Source: Rhodospirillaceae bacterium
GTDB taxonomy: Bacteria > Pseudomonadota > Alphaproteobacteria > Rhodospirillales > 2-02-FULL-58-16
NCBI GenBank assembly: GCA_013349695.1
Contig: DUZD01000187.1
Span: forward strand, 1-8,019
Reading direction: 5' to 3'
DNA length: 8,019 nt
Shown here: one piece after another, positions 1-5,900 of the stretch
How the letters are laid out: the number at the start of each line of letters is the position of its first letter
Numbering within the stretch: position 1 is the stretch's first letter
Position numbers and translations under genes: made by a program
Notes under the pieces: model-generated
The model's database searches: none
What the model was told of the DNA's origin: nothing
What the model saw: only the letters and a program-made list of their open reading frames with translations

Positions 1-161
1 CGGCAATATCTCCTCTCAGAACGCCCAAAAACAGCCACAACGGACTCCAGAGCTAATATTACGAAAATCGGTCCCAAACCGGGAGCAATCGGAAATCAGA
101 TAAGCAAGACAATTGTTCAGCTACGTTCTTACACAGCCAAGACCCTTTCCGGACTCTTGAA
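1..161. other. Left edge, no gene recognised
   Basis: I see no convincing coding frame, RNA gene or clear hairpin terminator here. It lies downstream of the minus-strand Hpt gene, which stops at 162-164, so it probably holds that gene's 3' untranslated region and intergenic DNA. Confidence 0.4.
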
Positions 162-458
162 TTATAACGCCTTGATGTATTCGGTGGCGGCTTGCATCAG
201 GCCGCCGGGGTGGGGAATGTGGGTCTTGATTGCATCCCAGCCGTCCGACTTGCCCGCGGCTTCGAGTTCGGCACAGAGATCAGCGAGCGCATTGGCGCCC
301 ACGGCCCGTGATGACGACTTCAGCTTGTGGGCGGCGGCGCCTACACCAGCAGCCGGCTTCGCTTCGTAAGCTTCCTCGATTTCACATACAATGTTCCGCG
401 CGGGTACCACAAAATCCTGAAGAATTTCCCGGAGCGTATCCTCGTCATCGCCGAACAC
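162..458 (-). CDS. Histidine phosphotransfer (Hpt) domain protein, start uncertain
   Basis: A small Hpt domain, which relays phosphate between a hybrid sensor kinase and a response regulator in the cytoplasm. The Hpt signature AAAHKLKSSSRAVGANALA spans residues 41-59, with His44 as the expected phospho-acceptor, followed by the usual helix LCAELEAAGK. The only standard start in frame is GTG at 456-458, and it has no suitable ribosome binding site. The same frame stays open upstream to a TAG at 573-575, and that extension contains PIDPSVLKD, the normal first helix of Hpt domains, preceded by an acidic linker. The real N-terminus is therefore probably upstream of the GTG, using a non-standard start or lost by truncation. 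It lies just behind rquA on the same strand, and the upstream extension overlaps the rquA tail in another frame. It could be a stand-alone Hpt protein or the surviving C-terminus of a larger hybrid kinase. The Hpt family call is firm; the gene boundary is not. Confidence 0.75.
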   Translation of the reverse strand: MFGDDEDTLREILQDFVVPARNIVCEIEEAYEAKPAAGVGAAAHKLKSSSRAVGANALADLCAELEAAGKSDGWDAIKTHIPHPGGLMQAATEYIKAL

Positions 459-510
459 GTCCTTCAGAACGGATGGGTCGATGGGGTCTTCGCCGTCGCT
501 GGGCGCGACC

Positions 511-1350
511 TCACCAGCGGTGTCTGGATCGGATAAGGGTTTCCCCGGAGACGGGTTCGCACCAGACTGCGCCTACCTGGTCCTCCACTCGCCGCTCGAC
601 GACGACTTTCTGGAACAGGCCACCGAAATAGGCCTCCTTCCGCCAGGTGAAGCCCTCCGCCGCGCTGGCGAAACCGGCGATGCTATGGCGCCACATGCTT
701 TTGGCGAAGGGCTCCAGCAGGGCAAAGACGAGGGCGGTAATCCATTTCAGGGGATGCCAGGGATCGGGCTTATGGTAGTCGATGAACACAGCCTTGCCGC
801 CCGGCGCAAGACTCGCCAGCAAGGCATCGACGACGGCGCGTTTATAGCCGTCCGGCATTTCGTGCAGGAGGAAGAAGCTGACGACCACGTCGTAAGGACC
901 GCCACCGGGGCGCGCCGCGTCGGCAAACCGCGCCGTGGCCTGGGGAATATCCCGCACCTTGCGTTCACAGGCCTCGATCTGCGCCGGAGACACGTCGATT
1001 ACCTCCAGCCGCCCTTGGGGGCCGAGCAGATGCGCCAGCTTCGGCGTCAGATCGCCGTAGACACAGCAGGCCTGAAGGACATGCTGGCCCGGTTCCAGTT
1101 CGTCGAAAAGGACGCGCTGCAGGCGGTCTTTGTTTCCCCACAACACCGTGTTGACGACCCAGTTATGATCCAGAAGCCGGACATTAGCCGGATCGATATA
1201 GGCCCAAGTGTAAACATCCCTGAGATATTTCGGGATTTTTACCGTCGCCCTGGGCGGTGGTTTGACCGGAATCAGCGCCGGCGCGGCAACCTTTTTGGCG
1301 GGTTTGCGGACACGGGGACGGTAATAGTCCAGGGTTTCGACGACGGCCAT
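511..1350 (-). CDS. rquA: RquA-like rhodoquinone biosynthesis protein (class I methyltransferase fold)
   Basis: 279 residues with a class I SAM-dependent methyltransferase fold. RquA proteins convert ubiquinone to rhodoquinone by adding an amino group, and rhodoquinone carries electrons in low-potential anaerobic respiration at the inner membrane. Seen here: a Pro/Lys-rich N-terminal extension (1-38); IPKYLRDVYTWAYIDP at 39-54; a non-standard glycine loop, VLQACCVYGDLT (91-102), in place of the common GxGxG; an acidic residue ending strand 2 in EVIDVS (116-121); FFLLHEMP (159-166); PGGKAVFIDYHKP (183-195); and GGLFQKVVVER near 233-243. The CVYGD loop, the LLHE motif and the GG-x-QK end are what I recall of RquA rather than of UbiE or UbiG. 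The start ATG has a good TAGGAG at 1359-1364, 8 bases upstream. The last 35 or so residues look unlike the fold and run into the Hpt region. A different quinone or lipid methyltransferase remains possible. Confidence 0.72.
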   Translation of the reverse strand: MAVVETLDYYRPRVRKPAKKVAAPALIPVKPPPRATVKIPKYLRDVYTWAYIDPANVRLLDHNWVVNTVLWGNKDRLQRVLFDELEPGQHVLQACCVYGDLTPKLAHLLGPQGRLEVIDVSPAQIEACERKVRDIPQATARFADAARPGGGPYDVVVSFFLLHEMPDGYKRAVVDALLASLAPGGKAVFIDYHKPDPWHPLKWITALVFALLEPFAKSMWRHSIAGFASAAEGFTWRKEAYFGGLFQKVVVERRVEDQVGAVWCEPVSGETLIRSRHRW

Positions 1351-1358
1351 TTATTGAT

Positions 1359-1364
1359 CTCCTA
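1359..1364 (-). promoter_or_regulatory. Shine-Dalgarno site of rquA
   Basis: Read on the minus strand this is TAGGAG, 8 bases before the ATG at 1350. It is the clearest ribosome binding site in the left half of the window and supports the chosen rquA start. Confidence 0.65.
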
Positions 1365-1391
1365 TCGCCTTAAAAAACTCGTTGCGATCCG

Positions 1392-1493
1392 TTACTTCGT
1401 GGCTGCCTTGTCTTTGAGCGTCATGGCCTCGATGTCGGCCTTGGTGCCGATACCGACGTTCCTCGGCCACGCTCCTTCGTTCCCGTAAGCCAT
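1392..1493 (-). CDS. Candidate 33-residue microprotein upstream of rquA
   Basis: A short open frame from ATG (1493) to TAA (1392-1394), 41 bases before the rquA start on the same strand. The product is small, hydrophilic and lysine-rich. It starts MAYGNEGAWPRNVG and ends with a charged, probably helical segment containing TKADIEAMTLKD. It has no signal peptide or membrane segment, and I do not recognise a family. In its favour are its position between a good FNR-type promoter and rquA, the fact that it fills most of an otherwise empty gap, and a non-repetitive composition. Against it is the lack of a clear Shine-Dalgarno sequence before the ATG. It could be a real small protein, a leader peptide coupling translation to rquA, or chance. 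Confidence 0.4.
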   Translation of the reverse strand: MAYGNEGAWPRNVGIGTKADIEAMTLKDKAATK

Positions 1494-1525
1494 GTATAAA
1501 TTCACAGTCGCAGGCTCTACACTCT

Positions 1526-1531
1526 GTTATG
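1526..1531 (-). promoter_or_regulatory. Candidate -10 box of the FNR-type promoter
   Basis: On the minus strand this reads CATAAC, four of six matches to TATAAT. Its centre lies 32 bases from the centre of the TTGAC-N4-GTCAA palindrome. That places the predicted transcription start near 1519 and the palindrome near -41.5, the classic class II FNR/CRP activator geometry. Confidence 0.4.
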
Positions 1532-1553
1532 TACTAAACCGCCGCTTGGCGCA

Positions 1554-1567
1554 TTGACCTGTGTCAA
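1554..1567. promoter_or_regulatory. FNR/FixK-type anaerobox
   Basis: TTGAC-CTGT-GTCAA is a perfect 14-base palindrome matching the FNR/FixK family pattern TTGA[TC]-N4-[AG]TCAA. It sits 12 bases after the lipB stop codon and about 60 bases before the microprotein ATG, facing rquA. Proteins of this family activate genes when oxygen is low, which fits a rhodoquinone enzyme downstream. The match and its spacing are visible in the sequence; binding is inferred. Confidence 0.6.
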
Positions 1568-1579
1568 TATTTGCCTAAA

Positions 1580-2260
1580 TTATTTTGCGGGGGTTCCGAA
1601 AATCTCCTCGAAAGCGGCGATCAGGGCGGCATCGACCTCGGCCATGCCGGTGGCGATCCCAAGCTCCTTGAGCGAGGTCACGCCGTGCCCGGCAAGGCCG
1701 CAGGGAACGATTCCCTCGAAATGGCCGAGGTCCGGATCGATGTTGATGGAAATGCCATGGTAGGTGACCCAGCGCCGGACGCGTACCCCGATGGCGGCGA
1801 TTTTTGCCTCGCCGCCGCCGCCCCCGACCCAGACGCCGACTCGCCCGGAGCGGCACTCGCCGCGGATGTCGAAATGGGCCAAAGTCGCGATCAGCCAGGC
1901 TTCCAGGCCGCGGACGAAGGAGCGGACATCCATTCCCCGGGCCATCAGGTCGAGCATCACATAGGCCACCCTCTGGCCGGGGCCGTGATAGGTATAGCGG
2001 CCGCCCCGCCCGGCGGTGAAGACGGGCAATCGGCCGGCATCGAGGAGTTCGCCGCCGCCGGCGCTGGTGCCGGCCGTATAGAGGGAGGGATGTTCAAGCA
2101 GCCACAGGGTTTCCGGCGCCAGACCCGAGCGGATGTCGGCGACCCGGCGTTCCATGAAGGCGACGGCCTCGGGGTAGGGGACCAGTCCGCCGCCGAGCCT
2201 GAGTTCCACCACCTTTTGCCTTTTCGCCGCCGCCGTCCTCGAAGACGTCATCATCGCCAT
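1580..2260 (-). CDS. lipB: Octanoyl-[acyl-carrier-protein]:protein octanoyltransferase LipB
   Basis: 226 residues, the usual LipB length. LipB moves the octanoyl group from octanoyl-ACP to the lipoyl domains of 2-oxoacid dehydrogenases and the glycine cleavage H protein in the cytoplasm; LipA then adds sulfur. Family motifs are present in order: EHPSLYTAGTSA (56-67), GRGGRYTYHGPGQ (84-96), the catalytic lysine region EAKIAAIGV with Lys143, TYHGISIN (156-163), and the catalytic cysteine in GIVPCGL with Cys177. All expected active-site residues are there. A glycine run (VGGGGGE near 135-141) just before the lysine is a little longer than I expect. I used ATG 2260; ATGs at 2254 and 2251 are alternatives, and none has a strong ribosome binding site. 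The gene is divergent from tRNA-Leu and lies upstream of the rquA group, which appears to have its own promoter. Confidence 0.95.
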   Translation of the reverse strand: MAMMTSSRTAAAKRQKVVELRLGGGLVPYPEAVAFMERRVADIRSGLAPETLWLLEHPSLYTAGTSAGGGELLDAGRLPVFTAGRGGRYTYHGPGQRVAYVMLDLMARGMDVRSFVRGLEAWLIATLAHFDIRGECRSGRVGVWVGGGGGEAKIAAIGVRVRRWVTYHGISINIDPDLGHFEGIVPCGLAGHGVTSLKELGIATGMAEVDAALIAAFEEIFGTPAK

Positions 2261-2303
2261 TTCCGTCCGCCGGTGGCGTCCGGCCGAACCATCGTTGCAA
2301 CGC

Positions 2304-2332
2304 TTGATCGGAGCTTGGGGATTTGCTATTCC
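2304..2332 (+). promoter_or_regulatory. Candidate promoter of tRNA-Leu
   Basis: TTGATC (2304-2309), a 17-base spacer and TATTCC (2327-2332) give a plausible but weak sigma-70 type pair ending about 46 bases before the tRNA. It lies in the 118-base gap shared with the divergent lipB. GGGGA/TCCCC (2317-2321 and 2330-2334) can also pair here. Confidence 0.3.
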
Positions 2333-2378
2333 CCGGCATCATGTAACGGCAACCGCATCGGTTGACGCAAGGAGATTT

Positions 2379-2465
2379 GCGGTCGTGGCGGAACTGGTAG
2401 ACGCGCAGCGTTGAGGTCGCTGTGGGGGAAACCCCGTGGAAGTTCGAGTCTTCTCGACCGCACCA
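2379..2465 (+). tRNA. tRNA-Leu (anticodon GAG)
   Basis: An 87-base class II tRNA. The acceptor arms GCGGTCG (2379-2385) and CGACCGC (2455-2461) pair fully. The anticodon arm CAGCG-TTGAGGT-CGCTG puts GAG at 2413-2415, which reads CUC and CUU leucine codons. A long variable arm GGGG-AAA-CCCC is typical of tRNA-Leu. The T arm GGAAG-TTCGAGT-CTTCT pairs with one G-U. Discriminator A and an encoded CCA (2463-2465) complete it. No second copy of its 3' end is visible in the window, so there is no sign that it served as an attachment site here. Confidence 0.96.
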
Positions 2466-2471
2466 TTCCTT

Positions 2472-2503
2472 GAAGCCCGCCGCCTTCGCGGCGGGCTTCT
2501 TTC
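2472..2503 (+). terminator. Rho-independent terminator after tRNA-Leu
   Basis: GAAGCCCGCCGC (2472-2483) pairs perfectly with its complement at 2488-2499 around the four-base loop CTTC, followed by a short T run. It begins 7 bases after the tRNA end and should separate it from mgtE. Confidence 0.85.
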
Positions 2504-2513
2504 GTAGGCCCCG

Positions 2514-2531
2514 ACTTGGCGGCGGCCAAGT
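2514..2531 (+). promoter_or_regulatory. Short hairpin in front of mgtE
   Basis: ACTTGGC-GGCG-GCCAAGT forms a 7-bp stem with a 4-base loop, ending 9 bases before the chosen mgtE ATG where a ribosome binding site would lie. It may affect translation initiation. It is too small to be a known Mg2+ riboswitch. Confidence 0.3.
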
Positions 2532-2540
2532 TTCCGGATA

Positions 2541-3974
2541 ATGGGAAACGGCATGGCGAGAGATCCGGCGCGGCAGACGGAAAAGCGTGACGCCAAGGCA
2601 AACGCCGCGGAGAAGGCCGTCTACGAGCTGGCTGGCGAAATCGAGAAAGACATTGTCGAGGCCCTGGCCGAAGGTGATTTCGGGCGCGTCAAGGACTTCG
2701 TCGGTTCCCTCCATTACGCCGATGCCGCCGACCTTTTGGAACGCCTGAGCCCGGAAGAGCGCCATCTCCTGGTCGAGGTCATCCGCGCCGATTTCGACCC
2801 CGAAATCCTGTCCGAACTGGACGATGCGGTTCGCGACGGGATCATCGAACAGTTGGGCATCGAAGAGGCCGCCGCGGCGGTGGCGGAGTTGGACAGCGAC
2901 GATGCCGTACAGATTATCGAGGAACTGGACGAAGATGAACAAAAACAGTTGCTGGAGGCCATTCCCGCCGGCGACCGGACCCTCATCGAGGCAAGCCTTG
3001 CCTATCCGGAGGACAGCGCCGGCCGCCTCATGCAGCGGGAGTTGGTCGCCGTGCCGACGTACTGGACGGTGGGCGAAACCATCGATTTCATGCGCCGGAG
3101 CGCCGAGCGGGCGGATGACGCCATGCCGGACATTTTTTACGATATCTTCGTCGTCGATCCGACCCACAAACCGGTCGGCTCCATCCCTTTGAGCCGGCTG
3201 CTTAGAACCACGCGTCCGGTCCCGGTGACCGACATCCTGGAGTCCGAAATGAAGCTGATTCCAGCGGTCATGGACCAAGAAGAGGTGGCGTTCTTGTTTC
3301 GGCGGCGCGACTTGGTCTCGGCGCCGGTGGTGGACGATGGCGGGCGCCTGGTCGGGGCCATCACCGTCGACGACGTGGTCGACGTCATCGACGAGGAGCA
3401 CGAGGAAGACATCATGCGCTTGGGCGGGGTTTCCGAGGATGACCTCTACGACGCCGCCGTCAAAACCACCCGTTCGCGGTTCTCGTGGTTGCTGGTCAAC
3501 CTCTGCACCGCCATCCTGGCCTCGGTGGTCATCGGCTATTTCGAAGGAACCATCGACCAAATCGTGGCGCTGGCGATCCTCATGCCCATCGTCGCCTCCA
3601 TGGGCGGCAACGCCGGCACCCAGACCATGACCGTGGCGGTGCGGGCGCTGGCCATGAAGGAACTCACCCCGACCAACGCCATGCGCGTCATCGGCAAGGA
3701 GCTGCTGGTCGGCGGCATCAACGGCGTTTTGTTCGCCCTTTTGACCGGCGCCGTCGCCTGGTTCTGGTTCGGCGACGCTATCATCGGCTTGGTCATTGCC
3801 CTGGCAATGATCATCAACCTGGTTGTCGCCGGCCTGGCCGGCACGACCATCCCTCTGATGCTCGAACGCAGCGGCATCGATCCCGCCGTTGCGTCGAGCG
3901 TGTTGCTGACCGCCATCACCGACATCGTCGGCTTCGCCGCCTTTCTGGGGCTGGCCGCCTGGATCATTTTGTAG
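2541..3974 (+). CDS. mgtE: Magnesium transporter/channel MgtE
   Basis: 477 residues, a full-length MgtE. MgtE is a homodimeric inner-membrane Mg2+-selective channel closed by Mg2+ bound to its cytoplasmic domains. Domains in order: a charged N-terminus; the acidic helical MgtE_N domain (about 35-155) with repeats such as ADLLERLSPEER and AVAELDSDDAVQIIEELD; a CBS pair (about 160-290) containing SAGRLMQRELVAVP and DGGRLVGAITVDDVVDVIDEE; and a five-helix membrane domain (about 315-477). The pore motif PIVASMGGNAGTQT is at 349-362 and TAITDIVGF near the C-terminus carries Asp461, the conserved Mg2+-binding residue of the last helix. Start ATG 2541 is the most upstream; ATG 2553 is also possible, and neither has a strong ribosome binding site. 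Nothing looks broken. It stands alone between the tRNA terminator and a hairpin after its stop. Confidence 0.95.
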   Translation: MGNGMARDPARQTEKRDAKANAAEKAVYELAGEIEKDIVEALAEGDFGRVKDFVGSLHYADAADLLERLSPEERHLLVEVIRADFDPEILSELDDAVRDGIIEQLGIEEAAAAVAELDSDDAVQIIEELDEDEQKQLLEAIPAGDRTLIEASLAYPEDSAGRLMQRELVAVPTYWTVGETIDFMRRSAERADDAMPDIFYDIFVVDPTHKPVGSIPLSRLLRTTRPVPVTDILESEMKLIPAVMDQEEVAFLFRRRDLVSAPVVDDGGRLVGAITVDDVVDVIDEEHEEDIMRLGGVSEDDLYDAAVKTTRSRFSWLLVNLCTAILASVVIGYFEGTIDQIVALAILMPIVASMGGNAGTQTMTVAVRALAMKELTPTNAMRVIGKELLVGGINGVLFALLTGAVAWFWFGDAIIGLVIALAMIINLVVAGLAGTTIPLMLERSGIDPAVASSVLLTAITDIVGFAAFLGLAAWIIL

Positions 3975-3991
3975 ACGCCGCGAGCGGCGTC
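3974..3991 (+). terminator. Hairpin directly after mgtE, possible terminator
   Basis: GACGCCG-CGAG-CGGCGTC is a 7-bp G+C-rich stem beginning at the last base of the mgtE stop codon. There is no T run after it, so it may only stabilise the mRNA end or assist Rho-dependent termination. Confidence 0.35.
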
Positions 3992-4070
3992 CGCCCGGCG
4001 GCGCGGCGCAACCCACGCGCCTCCGTGAAATGACGCCCGAAGGCGACCTGATAAAAGCCCGGGCCGCTGT

Positions 4071-4684
4071 CTACGGTTGCTGGTGAAAGATGGTATTTTG
4101 CCAAATGTTCTCAAGAATCTGAATATTCTGAAATACTAAAAATACGATACCGATCCCAATAAAAAGCAATACAAGGCCAAGAATATCGCGTAATTCCCTC
4201 CCGGCCGGCGAGTTTGGCAGTTTCTTCCCACCCACCATCCGGCAGAGATCGGCGAATGCGTTGGCGGTGTCGTCGAAAGATCTTTTCTCCACCGCGGCCT
4301 CTTTGGCATTATCGTTGTCTTCATCGTCTTTGGCGGTTGTGGTTTCTGTCCCGCGAGATCACAATCCAGAGCTTTCTTCTTACGAATTTCTTTTATTGTG
4401 CGCAGAAGTTCGACTATTTTTATTCTTGTCGTTTCCATATCCGCACCGGTTTTTGTGTCGGCATCGGCTTCCGCCGGAATGATTTTTTCAAGCGATTTTT
4501 TACATGCCAATTTGTTGGCGGCATCGTCTTTGCGCCGAAGAAGCGCATGAATTACGATATTCGTGCATTTCCTGAGCGCCGCCTTCGAGGGCGCATTTTC
4601 GATCAGAGATACGAAGCCGTTCTCTTTATTTTCAAAAACGGCTTCCCAGTCGGTTGTTTCATCTCTGGTTTTTGATCCCGGCAT
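4071..4684 (-). pseudogene. Frameshifted orphan gene for a tail-anchored membrane protein
   Basis: Two overlapping minus-strand frames read as one protein of about 204 residues broken by a single frameshift near 4345-4358. The first frame starts at ATG 4684 (MPGSKTRDETTDWEAV) and carries Lys/Glu-rich helical sequence through LLRTIKEIRKKKALD. The second frame is open from a stop at 4359-4361 and continues with acidic DDEDNDNAKEAAVEKRSF, then ends in one strong membrane helix, DILGLVLLFIGIGIVFLVF, and a short tail to 4071. After the shift the first frame degrades into Pro/Trp/Arg-rich sequence typical of a wrong frame. A GTG at 4290-4292 could instead start a separate 73-residue membrane protein. 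The A+T content is higher than in mgtE, suggesting foreign origin. I recognise no family. The shift could be decay or a sequencing error. Confidence 0.5.
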
Positions 4685-4733
4685 GTTGGCAGTTTAATAA
4701 AAGAAAAGGTTAAGGTTGCGATAATTTTGTGAT

Positions 4734-5030
4734 TTACAGCCAGGTATTCATGCCGCCACCTGGGCCGGCAAGCTCCTTGCGGCCGGCGAAATGGACGGCG
4801 CAAGGCCGTGTCGGCGCGAATCGCGCGTCACGCGTCGCCGGGGAACCGCGAACGCAAAAATTCCTTGAAAACACCGTATTGTTTTTTCGAGCCGAGACCT
4901 GGCCGAGTTTGAAAATCGCCGATGCACCGAACTCTTCGGCGAGGATGTTGTTAACGCTGTTTCCGCCGCAACGGGAGTTGTGAAGGAAAATAAGGGCCTT
5001 GGCCGGAGGAGGCGCGTAGAGCGGATGCAT
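4734..5030 (-). pseudogene. Decayed N-terminal fragment of a sulfotransferase-like gene
   Basis: From ATG 5030 the frame begins MHPLYAPPPAKALIFLH and continues NSRCGGNSVNNILAEEFG. This resembles the PAPS-binding start of the Sulfotransfer_2 and related families, whose usual form is (F/L)HIPK(T/C)(G/A)G(T/S)S. The Lys of that loop is absent (NSR here), so catalysis would be doubtful. After about residue 45 the similarity fades. In the next frame KEFLRSRFPGDA appears before a stop, and back in the first frame VHFAGRKELAG recalls the GHF motif that normally follows. This pattern suggests at least two indels in a once longer gene (families are commonly 200 residues or more), with only about 98 codons left. 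The rest of the catalytic domain is missing. Confidence 0.45.
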
Positions 5031-5395
5031 CTATTATACGAGAGCCCAACCTGTTGCGTTCATTCAACATGTCCTCTTCGCCGCGCAGTCCCAATCATGT
5101 CCCGGGCGATCCGGAACCATGCCAGAATCAAAAAGAAAGGGGCCTACCACGAACACCATCGCAACAAACCAAATTACTATTGTTGCTATGATTATTTTTT
5201 GCATTCTTGTCATCGCATACTCTCCCTTCTGCCCACGGCAACCCCACTCCTCGTCCGTCGGATCGCTTGCATACCGACGGTTATCCGACTTGCTTGGACG
5301 AAAGGCATCCTTCGGACAATACTATTTTTAAATTAGATTTGCGTCTGATGATGAAAACTCAGTCGGAGTAAAGCAGTGGCCCGCTTCGGGTCGTG
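5031..5395. other. Gene-poor stretch with possible small membrane peptide relic
   Basis: No convincing full gene. A plus-strand frame from ATG 5119 to 5331 encodes 70 residues with one hydrophobic segment, ITIVAMIIFCILVIAY, followed by unconvincing sequence. Just inside it, AGAAAGGGG lies 6 bases before ACG, which looks like a good ribosome binding site in front of a start codon mutated from ATG. It may be a dead small membrane-peptide gene. I assign no function. Confidence 0.25.
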
Positions 5396-5548
5396 TCAGA
5401 TAGTTGATGGAAATTCGTTTTCGGCGTAGCTCCCGATTGCAATGATCACCCAATCATGCGGCGAGGTCAAGCGGCTGCTCGACAGGGATTTGGTCCAGCA
5501 TTTGCCAACCATCGGCCCGCCGCCTGTCGAGGCGCGCCCCGCCGTCGA

Positions 5549-5660
5549 ACCTATACGTTCGACCCTTGCCGACCGTTCGGGGACGGGCTTTCGGGCTTGG
5601 TGGTGGAGTCCAGTTACAACTGTTACTGGCTTGACGGAATCTGTGATGATCGCTATTGGA
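5549..5660 (+). mobile_element. Remnant of an IS110-family transposase
   Basis: In the plus frame beginning at 5456, residues 41-67 include GLSGLVVESSYNCYWLDGI and then CDDRY. This closely follows the IS110-family segment that normally reads like (L)SGIVVESTYNWYWLVDGL, with one Trp changed to Cys and one Val missing. No other part of the transposase (the N-terminal DEDD nuclease start or the C-terminal domain) is recognisable on either side, and I see no terminal inverted repeats, as expected for IS110. It is a short scrap, not an active element. Confidence 0.45.
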
Positions 5661-5900
5661 GGCGGCATGGCACAACAGGTTTTCCGGGGCGCCGAACGGC
5701 GCCCGAGGCCGAGCCGGGGCGCCGGCGCCGGGCCGGGAAAATGGTCGCCGTGGTTGAAAATCCGTTGTCGTGGGAAAGGCGAACCATCAAGGATATCGGC
5801 AAACGCCACTGAAGCGTTAGTGTGGATGGACCTGCAATGAAATTTAAAGTTATAAAAAGCGTTGGTTGATTGATTTCAGGGCGGAAAAGAAAGCAGGCCC
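5661..5900. other. Intergenic DNA with weak small frames
   Basis: A plus-strand frame from ATG 5667 to 5840 has a good GGAGG (5658-5662) 4 bases upstream and begins MAQQVFRGAERRP. It then becomes Arg/Pro/Gly-rich and the family is not recognisable. The parallel frame ending at 5812 contains VENPLSWERRTIKDI, so a frameshifted small gene is possible. The stretch 5835-5900 is A+T-richer and probably carries the promoter of the response-regulator gene. I do not call a gene here. Confidence 0.25.

Noticed and set aside
481..1488. A 335-codon plus-strand frame opposite rquA
   Set aside because: Antisense shadow of a clearly conserved protein; no recognisable motif and the frame crosses the microprotein and Hpt regions.
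1571..2365. A 264-codon plus-strand frame opposite lipB
   Set aside because: Ala/Gly/Asp-rich shadow of LipB, which has all of its catalytic motifs on the other strand.
2379..2465. tRNA-Leu as an island attachment site
   Set aside because: No repeated copy of the tRNA 3' end and no integrase gene are visible in the window, and a normal terminator and mgtE follow directly.
2094..4016. A 640-codon open frame on the minus strand opposite mgtE, the tRNA and part of lipB
   Set aside because: It runs antisense through two certain genes and a tRNA, has Gly/Asp/Gln/His-rich sequence without any domain, and is explained by high G+C removing stop codons.
5660..5812. A small PilZ-like protein starting at 5667 or in the parallel frame
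   Set aside because: Phrases such as FRGAERR and ERRTIKDI are suggestive, but no full domain can be assembled in any frame.
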